A DNA stretch of 35,919 nucleotides, from assembly GCA_040766665.1 (NCBI GenBank), contig JAXGQD010000012.1:1-35919 (forward strand). Direction: 5' to 3'. The notes below the pieces were generated by a model. The model was not told where the DNA came from, ran no database searches, and saw nothing but the letters and a program-made list of their open reading frames with translations. Source of the stretch: JAXGQD01 sp040766665 (GTDB taxonomy: Bacteria; Bacillota; Clostridia; Saccharofermentanales; Fastidiosipilaceae). A program made the position numbers and the translations under genes. Shown in pieces: positions 1-7,633 of the stretch. Position 1 is the first letter of the stretch, and each line of letters opens with the position of its first letter.

Positions 1-2
1 AA

Positions 3-2732
3 GAGTATCATGAAAGGATCATTAGAATCGCAGAGGGAAATGCCCGTATTGCAGTACTTGCAGGGAAAATAGCATGCAGTTCAAATCGTTTGGATTCCAT
101 TATTGATGTGTCACAATTGTATGAAGATTATTATGGAAGTTTCATAGAGGATAATCAATTCCTTGTTAACAATAAGATATGCTTAACTGCTGGTATAGTT
201 GCTTTTTTAGAAGCAATCCATTTAGACCACATAGATGCATTTCTGCCGATATTACATGAAAAAGAATTGAAACGAGATGCTTTTCTTGAAAATATTCGTA
301 TGCTTCATGACTTGGAAATTGTCGATATTTACAATGAAAAAGCAGTTCGTTTTTCTGACCAGTGCCTATCTAATTATTTGCTAAAATATGTTTTTTTTGA
401 CAAAAAACTACTCTGTCTGTCGAAAATGATTAAAGCTTGTTTTCAAAACTATAAAGAACGAACCATCTCTTCAATTAATACATTACTTAATATATTCAGT
501 AATAAAACTCTTATCAATTTTGTTGAAAAAGAAATTAAAAAATTATGGGATGAATTATTAAAAGAAAAATCGCCAGTTTTCTTTGAATTTGTTAAAGTAT
601 TTTTTCGTATTAATCCTACTGAAACACTTCTACTGTTACAGAATAAAATAGAATCCGAAGAAGGAGTGGTTTGTGCATGGTGTGAAATTGATACTGAGAA
701 AGGAAATAACTATCAGAATATAACTAACGATATCATCCAAATTCTTGGTGGTTTTGCTTATATGACTGATTTGTCAACAGCATGTGATTTGTTCTTTGAG
801 TATTATCTAAAGCGGCCAGATTTATACATAGAATTTTTTCATGCAATTAATCGATATTTTGGTATTAATCAAAATTCTCCACGCTTTGGTTTTTGCACAC
901 AAATAACTTTTTTGGAGAAGATAATAGAATATTCAAATGATGGGAAACAAGAATTTGTTACAACTCTCTTTCTAGAAATAGCAGAAGAATTTTTAAAATT
1001 ACATTTTTCCCCCGCGCAGGCAGGACGAAAGAATACATTTACAATATATCAAATTCCATTAGCCATATCTGAAGGTGTTGAAAAATACCGAAAACTAATT
1101 TGGGATTCTTTATCCTCCCTATGCGGGATTGAAAAGTATAAAACAAAAGTTAGAAATGTCCTCAGTTCTTATGGTGGCACTGTCGAGGATATAAGTATTC
1201 CAGTTTTACAATTTGATTTAAAATATATCCCTTCAATTCTGGAGTCAGCATTTCCGCCAGATATATTAGAAAACTGCCTTTTAGTGAACAGAATCGCGCA
1301 AGTTTTTAATTGCAAGAAAATCCAGTGTGAATCATTATTTGCTGAATATTTTAAAAGCGAATGCCTCCAACTGTATTTTCTTCTTTCTGGATCAGGTCGC
1401 AAAATAGAAGTTGATTATACAGATTGCAATAAACAAAAAAAGAAAAATATAGAAAAATTCGTTTCCGATTGTGATTTAGAAATGTTCAAGAAGCTAATAG
1501 ATGTTTGCATTGATATTTCTGAACTTGATGCTCATACATCTTGGGAGGTTGGAGAAGGATTAAGAATTGCTTTTGATGCTGTTTCTCTTAATAAAGATCG
1601 CTACGTTGATGCGATAAAGTATTACATAGAAAGAGATACACCAAACAATTTACACCCATCCCACTTGATGGGCATACTTTTTTCCTTATTGTCCGATTCA
1701 GAAGTGTATCAAATAATTATTAGTGGAGAATATAGTCAGAAAAATGCTTGGCTGTATGCCTATTATCATGAATTACCGCCAGAATTAGTTTCCGAAAATC
1801 ATTTGCATGGACTTTATAGCTTTTTGAAAGATACTTCTGATAGAGATATTACTTCATCATCTATGCGTGATGTGGATTTTCTGGAGAAGTATAAAAAAAT
1901 AGAGGAGCATGCATTGATAAATGGATGTAAAATTATTTTAGCTAAGGTGGAGTATTCCCCCATCATTGTGCATATTTATTTTAAACTTTTATTTAATGAC
2001 TATCATAATACACCCAAGGGAGTAATCCAAAAATTTGATTGCAATCTAGAATTACTTGAAGAAATTTATAGTACTATGTTGTCGAATGATAATCACATTG
2101 ATTATTATGGACAATTCTTGAAAGAAATATATCTAGTCAGACCTTCTATACTGGATAAGTATATAGATTATTTAATAAATAAAACGAACGGCTCTTTTAG
2201 TGACCATAAAAAAAGGCATCGTTGTTTTTTTGATTTGGATGATTTCATAGAAATATATAATAAGATTTTTGAAGAACTAATAAGAAATTGTCGGTTCTCC
2301 AAAATGTCAGTACCGTTCTTTTTAGAGTCTTTATTATTACCAAATCAAAATGAACAGGATTTGTCGGGAAGACAAGACGAATGGATTCGACAAAGCATTC
2401 AACTGTTCTCAAATGATGAAACGAAAATGTATTGTCTATTCTCAGTTATATCAAAATTAGGAATCGAAAGAAAAAAGGAATATATTTTGCTGTTTCTTGA
2501 GAATAATTCTGTGTTTGAACATTTTGAAAGGATACCATTAACACCTACTTCTTGGAGTTGGTCAGGTAGTGCAGTACCAGTGTATTTTGATTGGATTAAG
2601 TCTCTCGAATCATTGCTACCAAGCTTTACAGGTTTAAAATGGATAAGGCACAAAAATTATATAAAAACACAAATTGGTTGTTTTAAAGAGCGAATTGAAG
2701 CTGTACAAATTGATGAAATTTTAAGAGGGTGA
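3..2732 (+). CDS. C-terminal part of a STAND NTPase-like large protein (5' truncated by window edge)
   Basis: The frame is open from base 3 to the stop at 2730-2732, so the gene begins left of the window; the TTG at 90 is not the real start. The first visible residues (IIRIAEGNARIAVLAGKIA) match the end of the ATPase module in novel-STAND proteins, where I..IA.GN.R.A.LA closes the NTPase lid. A winged-helix-like stretch follows (residues ~45-130, with Lh.lEivdiyn..avrfsDQ). The remaining ~750 residues are helical with no recognisable enzyme motif, as expected of a repeat-type sensor arm. Proteins of this architecture include Avs-type anti-phage sensors. The Walker motifs and any N-terminal effector are outside the window, so the defence role is inference from the family. 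The gene is clearly A+T-rich, fitting a transferred region. Confident in a real gene, moderately in the family. Confidence 0.7.
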   Translation, partial: EYHERIIRIAEGNARIAVLAGKIACSSNRLDSIIDVSQLYEDYYGSFIEDNQFLVNNKICLTAGIVAFLEAIHLDHIDAFLPILHEKELKRDAFLENIRMLHDLEIVDIYNEKAVRFSDQCLSNYLLKYVFFDKKLLCLSKMIKACFQNYKERTISSINTLLNIFSNKTLINFVEKEIKKLWDELLKEKSPVFFEFVKVFFRINPTETLLLLQNKIESEEGVVCAWCEIDTEKGNNYQNITNDIIQILGGFAYMTDLSTACDLFFEYYLKRPDLYIEFFHAINRYFGINQNSPRFGFCTQITFLEKIIEYSNDGKQEFVTTLFLEIAEEFLKLHFSPAQAGRKNTFTIYQIPLAISEGVEKYRKLIWDSLSSLCGIEKYKTKVRNVLSSYGGTVEDISIPVLQFDLKYIPSILESAFPPDILENCLLVNRIAQVFNCKKIQCESLFAEYFKSECLQLYFLLSGSGRKIEVDYTDCNKQKKKNIEKFVSDCDLEMFKKLIDVCIDISELDAHTSWEVGEGLRIAFDAVSLNKDRYVDAIKYYIERDTPNNLHPSHLMGILFSLLSDSEVYQIIISGEYSQKNAWLYAYYHELPPELVSENHLHGLYSFLKDTSDRDITSSSMRDVDFLEKYKKIEEHALINGCKIILAKVEYSPIIVHIYFKLLFNDYHNTPKGVIQKFDCNLELLEEIYSTMLSNDNHIDYYGQFLKEIYLVRPSILDKYIDYLINKTNGSFSDHKKRHRCFFDLDDFIEIYNKIFEELIRNCRFSKMSVPFFLESLLLPNQNEQDLSGRQDEWIRQSIQLFSNDETKMYCLFSVISKLGIERKKEYILLFLENNSVFEHFERIPLTPTSWSWSGSAVPVYFDWIKSLESLLPSFTGLKWIRHKNYIKTQIGCFKERIEAVQIDEILRG

Positions 2733-2774
2733 TTGATAAAAATAAAAAAGGAGAAGTTAGAAGGACGCTCTATT

Positions 2775-2888
2775 ATGAAAGGACGATATCTTGACACCAT
2801 AATTTTATCAAGAAGGACCCTCCAAGGATATAAACTTTTATATGAGATAATTTTTTGCGGTCTGTTCTTTTTAACATTCAATCGTTAG
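2775..2888 (+). CDS. possible 37-residue membrane peptide
   Basis: A short ATG frame with AAGGA nine bases upstream (2761-2765). The C-terminal half is hydrophobic (YEIIFCGLFFLTF), compatible with one membrane segment. It lies between the STAND-like gene and another tiny membrane ORF. No family is recognised, and the 2733-3040 stretch otherwise shows nothing I can name. It may be chance coding in A+T-rich DNA. Confidence 0.22.
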   Translation: MKGRYLDTIILSRRTLQGYKLLYEIIFCGLFFLTFNR

Positions 2889-3040
2889 GGGACATGGCGC
2901 TGAGTTTGGACAACGCTGTAAATATTGAGACTGTCGTGTAACTAGATAGAACGAATACGTAATGTATATCTGGTGTTGGATGATCTAAGAATGAAGTACT
3001 ATTTCTATTTGGTATGATGAAATAATTTGCGGAGGAATTT

Positions 3041-3175
3041 ATGCAGAAGAAAAGAATCGGTGGAAGATCAAGATTATTAAACAGAAGAGTTCTTAGAATA
3101 TGCTTCTATATCATTGTAGCTGTCTTTTTTTGGTGGTTAGGCACACAGGCATATATTTACGATTGGCTGGGATGA
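3041..3175 (+). CDS. small single-pass membrane protein, 44 residues
   Basis: The start is set by a consensus GGAGG at 3031-3035, five bases before the ATG. The product has a strongly basic N-terminus (MQKKRIGGRSRLLNRR) followed by one hydrophobic segment at about residues 21-39 (CFYIIVAVFFWWLG), so a single-pass, positive-inside membrane protein is predicted. It ends seven bases before the next frame and is probably co-transcribed with the downstream lipoprotein. No homologous family recognised; the good ribosome binding site and topology are the main support. Confidence 0.4.
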   Translation: MQKKRIGGRSRLLNRRVLRICFYIIVAVFFWWLGTQAYIYDWLG

Positions 3176-3778
3176 CACACTCTTGAACGATTCAACTAAA
3201 TTACTGAATACGATGGACACAATAATAATCAGGAACAAAAATATGAAAACAAAGCTGCTGATTTGCTTCATTTTGTTACTTCTTGCTTTTAGCCTAGCTG
3301 CTTGCCAAGAGAATATCAGGGGCGAAGACAAAGCAGAGAAGAACATAAATGACAAACAGGAAACTCTTGTCAGCGTTTTGGAACAGATGGACGCACTCAT
3401 CGCGCCCTCGAATTTGGCGGATAGCTCCTTACAAAATACGCCCTGGATAAAAAGCCAGGTAGAGATTAACGCCCTTGACCGCTCAGTAAGCATGAACGTC
3501 ATCGAAGAGTATATCTACGCCTATCGCTACTACAGAGCTGATGAATTTCGAAAAAGCGGATCTGATCTAATTAAGCTCTTTAATCAGGACAATGAAGAAG
3601 ATTATCAATCCTTTCTGGATTTTTTTCAGTGGGTGATGAACAACGGACCAGCCAAGTTGAAAGCCTATAGGGCAGGGACCAGCTCTGCATATATGGCATA
3701 TAAGGAAATAGAAGACGAAGCTTACAATGGCAAAACGTTGTCACAACTCGAGGCTGCAGATGCGTTTGATCTTGCGCT

Positions 3779-3783
3779 CTGGG
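3779..3783. repeat. left target-site duplication CTGGG
   Basis: Five bases immediately left of the 18-bp inverted repeat, identical to 6730-6734 immediately right of the other inverted repeat. Intact duplications mean both ends belong to one insertion event that has not been rearranged since. Confidence 0.88.
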
Positions 3784-3801
3784 TGCTTGTGCCGACGGAC
3801 T
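3784..3801 (+). repeat. left terminal inverted repeat of the insertion element
   Basis: TGCTTGTGCCGACGGACT, the exact reverse complement of 6712-6729. Further GCCG/GCTGACGG-type copies follow inside the left end, at about 3812-3831 and 3839-3856. This suggests an array of transposase-binding sites, mirrored at the right end. Confidence 0.88.
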
Positions 3802-3876
3802 GTATCTCTGTGCTGACGGAATTGCCTGTCCGTCGTTAGCCGGATATACTTGTCAATGACATTCTAACAGAAAGGC

Positions 3877-3928
3877 GAAAGCCCCGGGTGTTGTAGTCCT
3901 GTTACCAGCAGGACATCCCGAGGCTTTC
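3877..3928 (+). terminator. strong hairpin just inside the element's left end
   Basis: A GAAAGCC-CCGGG-GTCCTG arm at 3877-3900 pairs with CAGGAC-ATCCCG-AGGCTTTC ending at 3928, with small internal mismatches. It lies between the left repeats and the first element gene. A likely role is to shield the element from transcription entering from the host gene; that role is inferred, the structure is seen. Confidence 0.5.
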
Positions 3929-3953
3929 TTAATCATTGTAACGTGGTTATTGT

Positions 3954-4450
3954 ATCAAGTTTTACAAGAAAACGGGAGAAGGAATTTTTGTTATTTCGGG
4001 GACGGAGCCTCTGAGTTGTCCGATTTGTGGAGGAAATCTTGCCGCCTACGATCGAAAGAAGCGAAAAGTGCACACTCGATCCAGCGGGAAAATCATCCTT
4101 CTCCTACGCCGTTTTGCGCTGTACGCACTGCAAGAAGCTCACACGGAACTGCCGGATTTCCTCGTGCCCTACAAGCGATATAGCCGAGAAAGTATCGAAG
4201 ATGTGCTTGCCGGAAGTAGAACCGGCTCTCCGGACGATGAGCGGACACGGGGCAAAATTCGCAGATGGTATCGCCAAATCCGAGCTATCTGGACGGAATC
4301 TGGAAGCGACTTGTAAACCAGACGTTTGCGTCCCCGAAGAAGATCCCCAGCTTTCTTGCGATGGTCACCGCTGCCGTAAACAGCGGATGTTGGACAACCC
4401 ACCCGAACGGGCGTGTTCAACCAGTGACAGAACCGATAGCCTCCTCTTAG
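3954..4450 (+). pseudogene. DUF6431-like zinc-finger protein of the insertion element (frameshifted)
   Basis: Reading frames spliced across indels give CPICGG near 4038, a second CxxC (LRCTHCKK, 4117-4137) and ELPDFLVPYKRYSRESIEDVL, then RRWYRQIRA...IWKRLVNQTF. This is the pattern of DUF6431 proteins, which accompany a transposase and ExeA-type ATPase in Firmicute elements. Indels are needed at about 4110 (+1), 4138 (-1) and 4285. The frame of CPICGG is open back to a stop at 3939-3941 and has no clear ATG, so the start is uncertain. Four cysteines imply a zinc-binding N-terminus followed by an RRWYRQ helix-turn-helix-like part, fitting a DNA-binding accessory of transposition. Function of the family is not known to me. 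Confidence 0.6.
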
Positions 4451-4475
4451 CAGAGATAAGAAGGAGGCAAAAACC

Positions 4476-5809
4476 ATGAATCGATCGAAGAATGCCGAAG
4501 AGATTGCCTATGCCCCGGTGCCAGATCTTAGGTCCCTTGCTCCAAGCGGAGATGGATCCGGCGAAGCGCGCCTACGAGATCCGAAAGGTGGCCGAGCAAC
4601 ACCAATTGTCAGAAAGAACCGTCCGAAGGTGGTTGTCGCGCTATGCGGAGGACGGGTTTCAGCGGCCTCATGACAAAGCCGAAACCCGCGCACGATCGTT
4701 CGAGTTCCGTGACCGAGGAGATCGTGGATGCCGCTGTGGTCTTGCGGCGGGAAGTTCCGACAAGAAGCGTCTCCGACCTGATCCGGATTCTGGAGCTGGA
4801 AGGAAGAATTCCGCGCTATGGACAGGTGAAGCGATCTACACTGCAGGATCACTTGGAGAAGCGTGGATACGGAGCCAGACAGATCGCGATGTACAACACC
4901 GGAAGTGCGGGGAGCCTCCGGCGATTTGAACGAACCGGCAGAAACGAGTTGTGGCAGGCGGATATTAAATACCTTCTGGTCCTTCCGGCAACGGCCAAGC
5001 GTCCGCCGTACAGCTGTACACTTCGGTCTTTCTCGACGACGCGACACGCCTGGTAACGGGACTTCGCGTATATGAGCGGCAGGATATCCGCTGCGTCATG
5101 GACTGTTTCCGCCATGCTATCGAGACGAACGGCGTGCCGGAAGAACTCTACACGGACAATGGCCGGCAGTACATTGGGAAACAGCTCCAACAAACCTGCC
5201 ACAAGCTCGGAATCCGCCTGATGCACGCCAAACCCTATGCGGCCGCTTCGAAAGGCAAAGTGGAGGCACTGAACAAATACCTCGATAAGTTTGTTGCGGA
5301 AGTGAAGCTGAAGCACCCGCAGAAGCGTGGCGGAAGTCCAGCACGAACTGGATCTGTGGCTTTCCGTATTCTACCAACAGAAGATCCACAGTGCTCTCCA
5401 TGGCAGGACACCGGAACAGGCCTTCCGAGAGAATCGCAAAGAACTTCGATTTGTCACCCCGGACACGTTGAACTTCGCCTTTACCACAACCGAAGAACGA
5501 CTGGTCGACAAGACCGGCTGTATCTCCTTCCATTCACGGCTTTGGGATGTGGGACCGGATCTGATCGGATTGAAAGTAACAACACAGTACAGCCCGGAGA
5601 ACCCGGAAGAACTGATGGTCTCTCATCCAAACATAGAACCCCGCGTGATTCACGAACTCCGCCCCAGTTCCTTTTGTTCCCGGAAGAAGAAAATCCTCAG
5701 CGATACCACGGTTACCACGTCCCGGGTTCTCGATGCTGCGGCAAAGAAGCACGACCAACAGAAAACCCGGCTGGGCGCGACAAATTTCCGCCGGGTTTAT
5801 GGAGGATAA
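4476..5809 (+). pseudogene. DDE-type transposase of the insertion element (frameshifted)
   Basis: Begins at ATG 4476, behind AGGAGGC, 25 bases after the DUF6431-like gene. The N-terminus has a helix-turn-helix (AEQHQLSERTVRRWLSRYAEDGF). The integrase core follows: first Asp in ELWQADIKY (near 4960), second in ELYTDNGRQY (5155), Glu in KGKVEALNK (5264), with exactly 35 residues between the second Asp and the Glu. A C-terminal region resembling the Mu-transposase barrel ends at 5809 with a basic tail. Four indels break it: about 4514 (+1), 4663 (+1), 4977 and 5323. All catalytic residues are present across frames, so the protein would be functional if the indels are sequencing errors. The ATPase gene starts six bases after the stop. 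Confidence 0.75.
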
Positions 5810-5814
5810 CGGCC

Positions 5815-6615
5815 ATGTTTGAAGAATACTATGGCTTTACCTCAATACCCTTCACACGAAACCTTCCGGTGAATCGTCTCTTTACCACACCGCAACAGGA
5901 AGAAGTATTGGCGCGTCTTGCCTATGCGGCGGAGCGTCGCTGGTTTGCCGTCCTTACCGGAGACTGCGGCGGCGGGAAATCCACGCTGATTCGCAAACTG
6001 ACGAACAAGCTGGACAGTAGTGGTTATCGGACACTCTATCTGGCAGATTCGCAGCTGACGCCTCGGCACTTCTACAACGGAATCCTTCGACAGCTCGGAG
6101 CGGAAGGCTGTTTCTATCGCGGCGACGCCAAGCGAAGATTGCACCGCGAGATCGAAGTGCTGCAGAGCATCCAACACGTCAAACCCGTCGTAATCGTCGA
6201 TGAGGCACATCTTCTGGACCGGGAAACGATGGAAGAATTGCGATTCCTCTTGAATTTCAAGATTGATTCCGACAGTCCTATGGCGTTACTTCTCGTCGGT
6301 CAGCCGGAACTATCCGACAAGCTCCGGCGTCAGGCGTATCTTGCCATCGAGCAGCGCGTGAATCTCAAATGCTACAACCCCTATCTGGACGAGGCTCAGA
6401 CAAAAGCCTATATCCTCCACCATTTGAACTTTGCAAAGTCTCAGTCCGAAATCTTCTCCGACCAGGCAATCAGCGAGATTTTTCGATACTCCGCTGGTAG
6501 CGCTCGCCTGATTAACAAGGCCTGCACACATTGTTTGATGTATGGTTCGCAGCAGAACAAGAAAATTCTGGACGACGCACTTGCGCGGTATGTCATTGAG
6601 CAAGAACTGATTTGA
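5815..6615 (+). CDS. ExeA/TniB-like AAA ATPase of the insertion element
   Basis: A 266-residue intact protein. The N-terminus FEEYYGFTSIPFTRNLP is the characteristic opening of ExeA-type ATPases (YFGL...PF). Walker A is GDCGGGKST (residues ~47-55), Walker B VVIVDEAHLL (~122-131), and the sensor region LLLVGQPELSDKLRR follows. The ATG at 5815 is preceded by GGAGGA and lies six bases after the transposase stop, so the two are translated together. In related elements (TniB, TnsC, MuB) the ATPase binds target DNA and activates the transposase; that role is transferred by homology. It is the only element gene without an indel. Confidence 0.85.
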   Translation: MFEEYYGFTSIPFTRNLPVNRLFTTPQQEEVLARLAYAAERRWFAVLTGDCGGGKSTLIRKLTNKLDSSGYRTLYLADSQLTPRHFYNGILRQLGAEGCFYRGDAKRRLHREIEVLQSIQHVKPVVIVDEAHLLDRETMEELRFLLNFKIDSDSPMALLLVGQPELSDKLRRQAYLAIEQRVNLKCYNPYLDEAQTKAYILHHLNFAKSQSEIFSDQAISEIFRYSAGSARLINKACTHCLMYGSQQNKKILDDALARYVIEQELI

Positions 6616-6645
6616 TTAGGAAGGCGATCTCTGGGTCGCTTTCTT
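6616..6645 (+). terminator. weak hairpin after the ATPase gene
   Basis: AAGGCGA at 6621-6627 pairs with TCGCTTT at 6636-6642, followed by CTT. A modest stem right after the ATPase stop and before the right-end repeats, probably the element's own terminator. Confidence 0.35.
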
Positions 6646-6657
6646 CATGCTATACCA

Positions 6658-6729
6658 TGGACAATGTTATCGGCTATTGATGGACATTTTATCTCGGCAA
6701 TTCTTGGACAAAGTCCGTCGGCACAAGCA
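6658..6729 (-). repeat. right element end: three 17-18-bp direct repeats and terminal inverted repeat
   Basis: Three copies of TGGACA-n5/6-TCGGC lie at 6658-6674, 6681-6698 and 6705-6722, spaced 23-24 bases. The last runs into the terminal inverted repeat 6712-6729. Arrays of transposase-binding repeats at the ends are typical of Tn7/Tn552/Mu-type elements and unusual for simple insertion sequences. Confidence 0.7.
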
Positions 6730-6734
6730 CTGGG
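6730..6734. repeat. right target-site duplication CTGGG
   Basis: Direct copy of 3779-3783. The host lipoprotein reading frame resumes at 6735 when one copy is kept. Confidence 0.88.
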
Positions 6735-6814
6735 CTTTAAATCATCCTGATGCAGGAGACGTGCTTGAAGAGGAACATCAGAGGAACTATCAGAATTTGC
6801 TCAAAAGCTTATAA
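6735..6814 (+). pseudogene. lipoprotein gene, 3' remnant
   Basis: Continues the lipoprotein gene whose 5' part ends at 3783. With one CTGGG copy, codons read ...DLALW joined to ALNHPDAGDVLEEEHQRN and end at the TAA 6812-6814. The 25 residues are acidic and helical like the upstream part. It has no start of its own and is no longer translated in its native context. Confidence 0.75.
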
Positions 6815-6932
6815 AAGCAATGCGCGTGAACGTGAAAAATCGGGTACCGACATTGATACACCTTAATGATAATGATTAAGCTAAAACGATAGTGCATGTA
6901 GATTTCGATGTCTTAAAAAATTATCAATAACA

Positions 6933-7438
6933 ATGGAGAAACGAAGCTTGGAAAGTTTGAATCATCTGATTAATAGATATACAAAGCTCTTACAAGAAGG
7001 GATATACAACGCGCCTATCAAGGAATCATGGAGTTTTTCAGGAAATTACAAGTGCATATTGCTTCGCGACATCCACAATACACGATTAGCGATCTATACC
7101 AAGGCAAGATGGACATGTCCTTTTTTTCATTAAGCACAAGCTTATTAAAAGCGAATGGGCTAAAACTTGCCATTGTTTATCTGCATCAAAAAGGACGATT
7201 TGAAGCGTGGCTCTCTGCTCGAAACAGAGAGATTGCAAAAAAATTCTTAAGCGAGCTGCAATTAGAGTCCATTAGTCAACTGACGGTATTTCATGACGAG
7301 AGTAATCCGGATGCGATTATTGAATGTGTTTTATCCCAAAGCCCTGATTTTGACAATCCGGCTTTGCTTATGGAGGACATTACAAAACAGAGTGATTGTT
7401 TTGTAAAGGAAATTGAGCATTTGCTTGCGGGTGAATAG
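6933..7438 (+). pseudogene. DUF7000-like protein (one frameshift)
   Basis: Residues from two frames join near base 7020: MEKRSLESLNHLINRY...GIYNAPIKG, then IMEFFRKLQVHIASRHPQY. A single missing base explains the break and gives about 168 residues. The motif set (LYQGKMDMSFFSL, then LKLAIVYLHQKGRFEAWLSARNREIAKKF) matches DUF7000 proteins, which are small, probably cytoplasmic and of unknown function. The start is uncertain because no good ribosome binding site precedes ATG 6933. It stands alone between the insertion and the ABC exporter. Confident in a conserved gene, less in the family name. Confidence 0.6.
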
Positions 7439-7633
7439 TCATTGGATTTTGCCAATACGACTGGCCGTTTGTTTTTCTGAGCGGCATTTTAACCGTGACA
7501 GTAAGCCTATGACTGCGTCTTTTTACTCTAAGCTATTTTCACGTAAAGTCCCTCAATTACCCAAATTTATATTATCTTTTAATGGTAAATAAAAAGCAGG
7601 ATCTAACTGATAGAAGCAACAGGGGAAATCATC

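Larger units (their letters stand above)
3243..3839 (+). pseudogene. lipoprotein gene, 5' part, interrupted by the insertion element at codon ~181
   Basis: The start is taken at ATG 3243, preceded by AGGA, because it gives a classic lipoprotein signal: basic MKTK, a hydrophobic core, then the lipobox LAAC with the lipid-anchored cysteine at residue 20. A TTG 60 bases upstream is open but would bury the signal. The mature part is helical and acidic/polar, with no enzyme motif seen. Native sequence ends at base 3783, inside the CTGGG target duplication. The last 18 codons (VLVPTDCISVL...) are read from the element's end, stopping at 3837-3839. Joining 3243-3783 to 6735-6814 gives an uninterrupted 206-residue protein. 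As it stands the protein would lose its C-terminal 25 residues and gain a foreign tail. Confidence 0.75.
3784..6729 (+). mobile_element. 2,946-bp three-gene insertion sequence (DUF6431-like / DDE transposase / ExeA-like ATPase)
   Basis: Bounded by perfect 18-bp inverted repeats (TGCTTGTGCCGACGGACT at 3784-3801 and its complement at 6712-6729), with TG...CA termini and a perfect 5-bp duplication CTGGG at 3779-3783 and 6730-6734. It is visibly richer in G+C than its flanks. It carries a zinc-finger DUF6431-like gene, a transposase with a D...D(35)E core and an AAA ATPase. Five-base duplications, TG/CA ends and a transposase-ATPase pair place it near the Mu/Tn7/Tn552-like group, not IS3 or IS21. 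Deleting it plus one CTGGG restores the host lipoprotein frame exactly, which fixes the boundaries. The first two genes carry several indels while the ATPase is intact. Confidence 0.88.

Noticed and set aside
90..92. TTG start for the left-edge gene
   Set aside because: The frame is open to base 3 with family-like sequence, so the gene continues beyond the window.
4027..4479. 150-codon frame inside the insertion element
   Set aside because: Only its LRCTHCKK part is real coding; the remainder is out of frame with the DUF6431-like protein.
6863..6879. Fur-box-like TTAATGATAATGATTAA
   Set aside because: Only a partial match to the Fur consensus, in A+T-rich DNA, and no iron gene follows.
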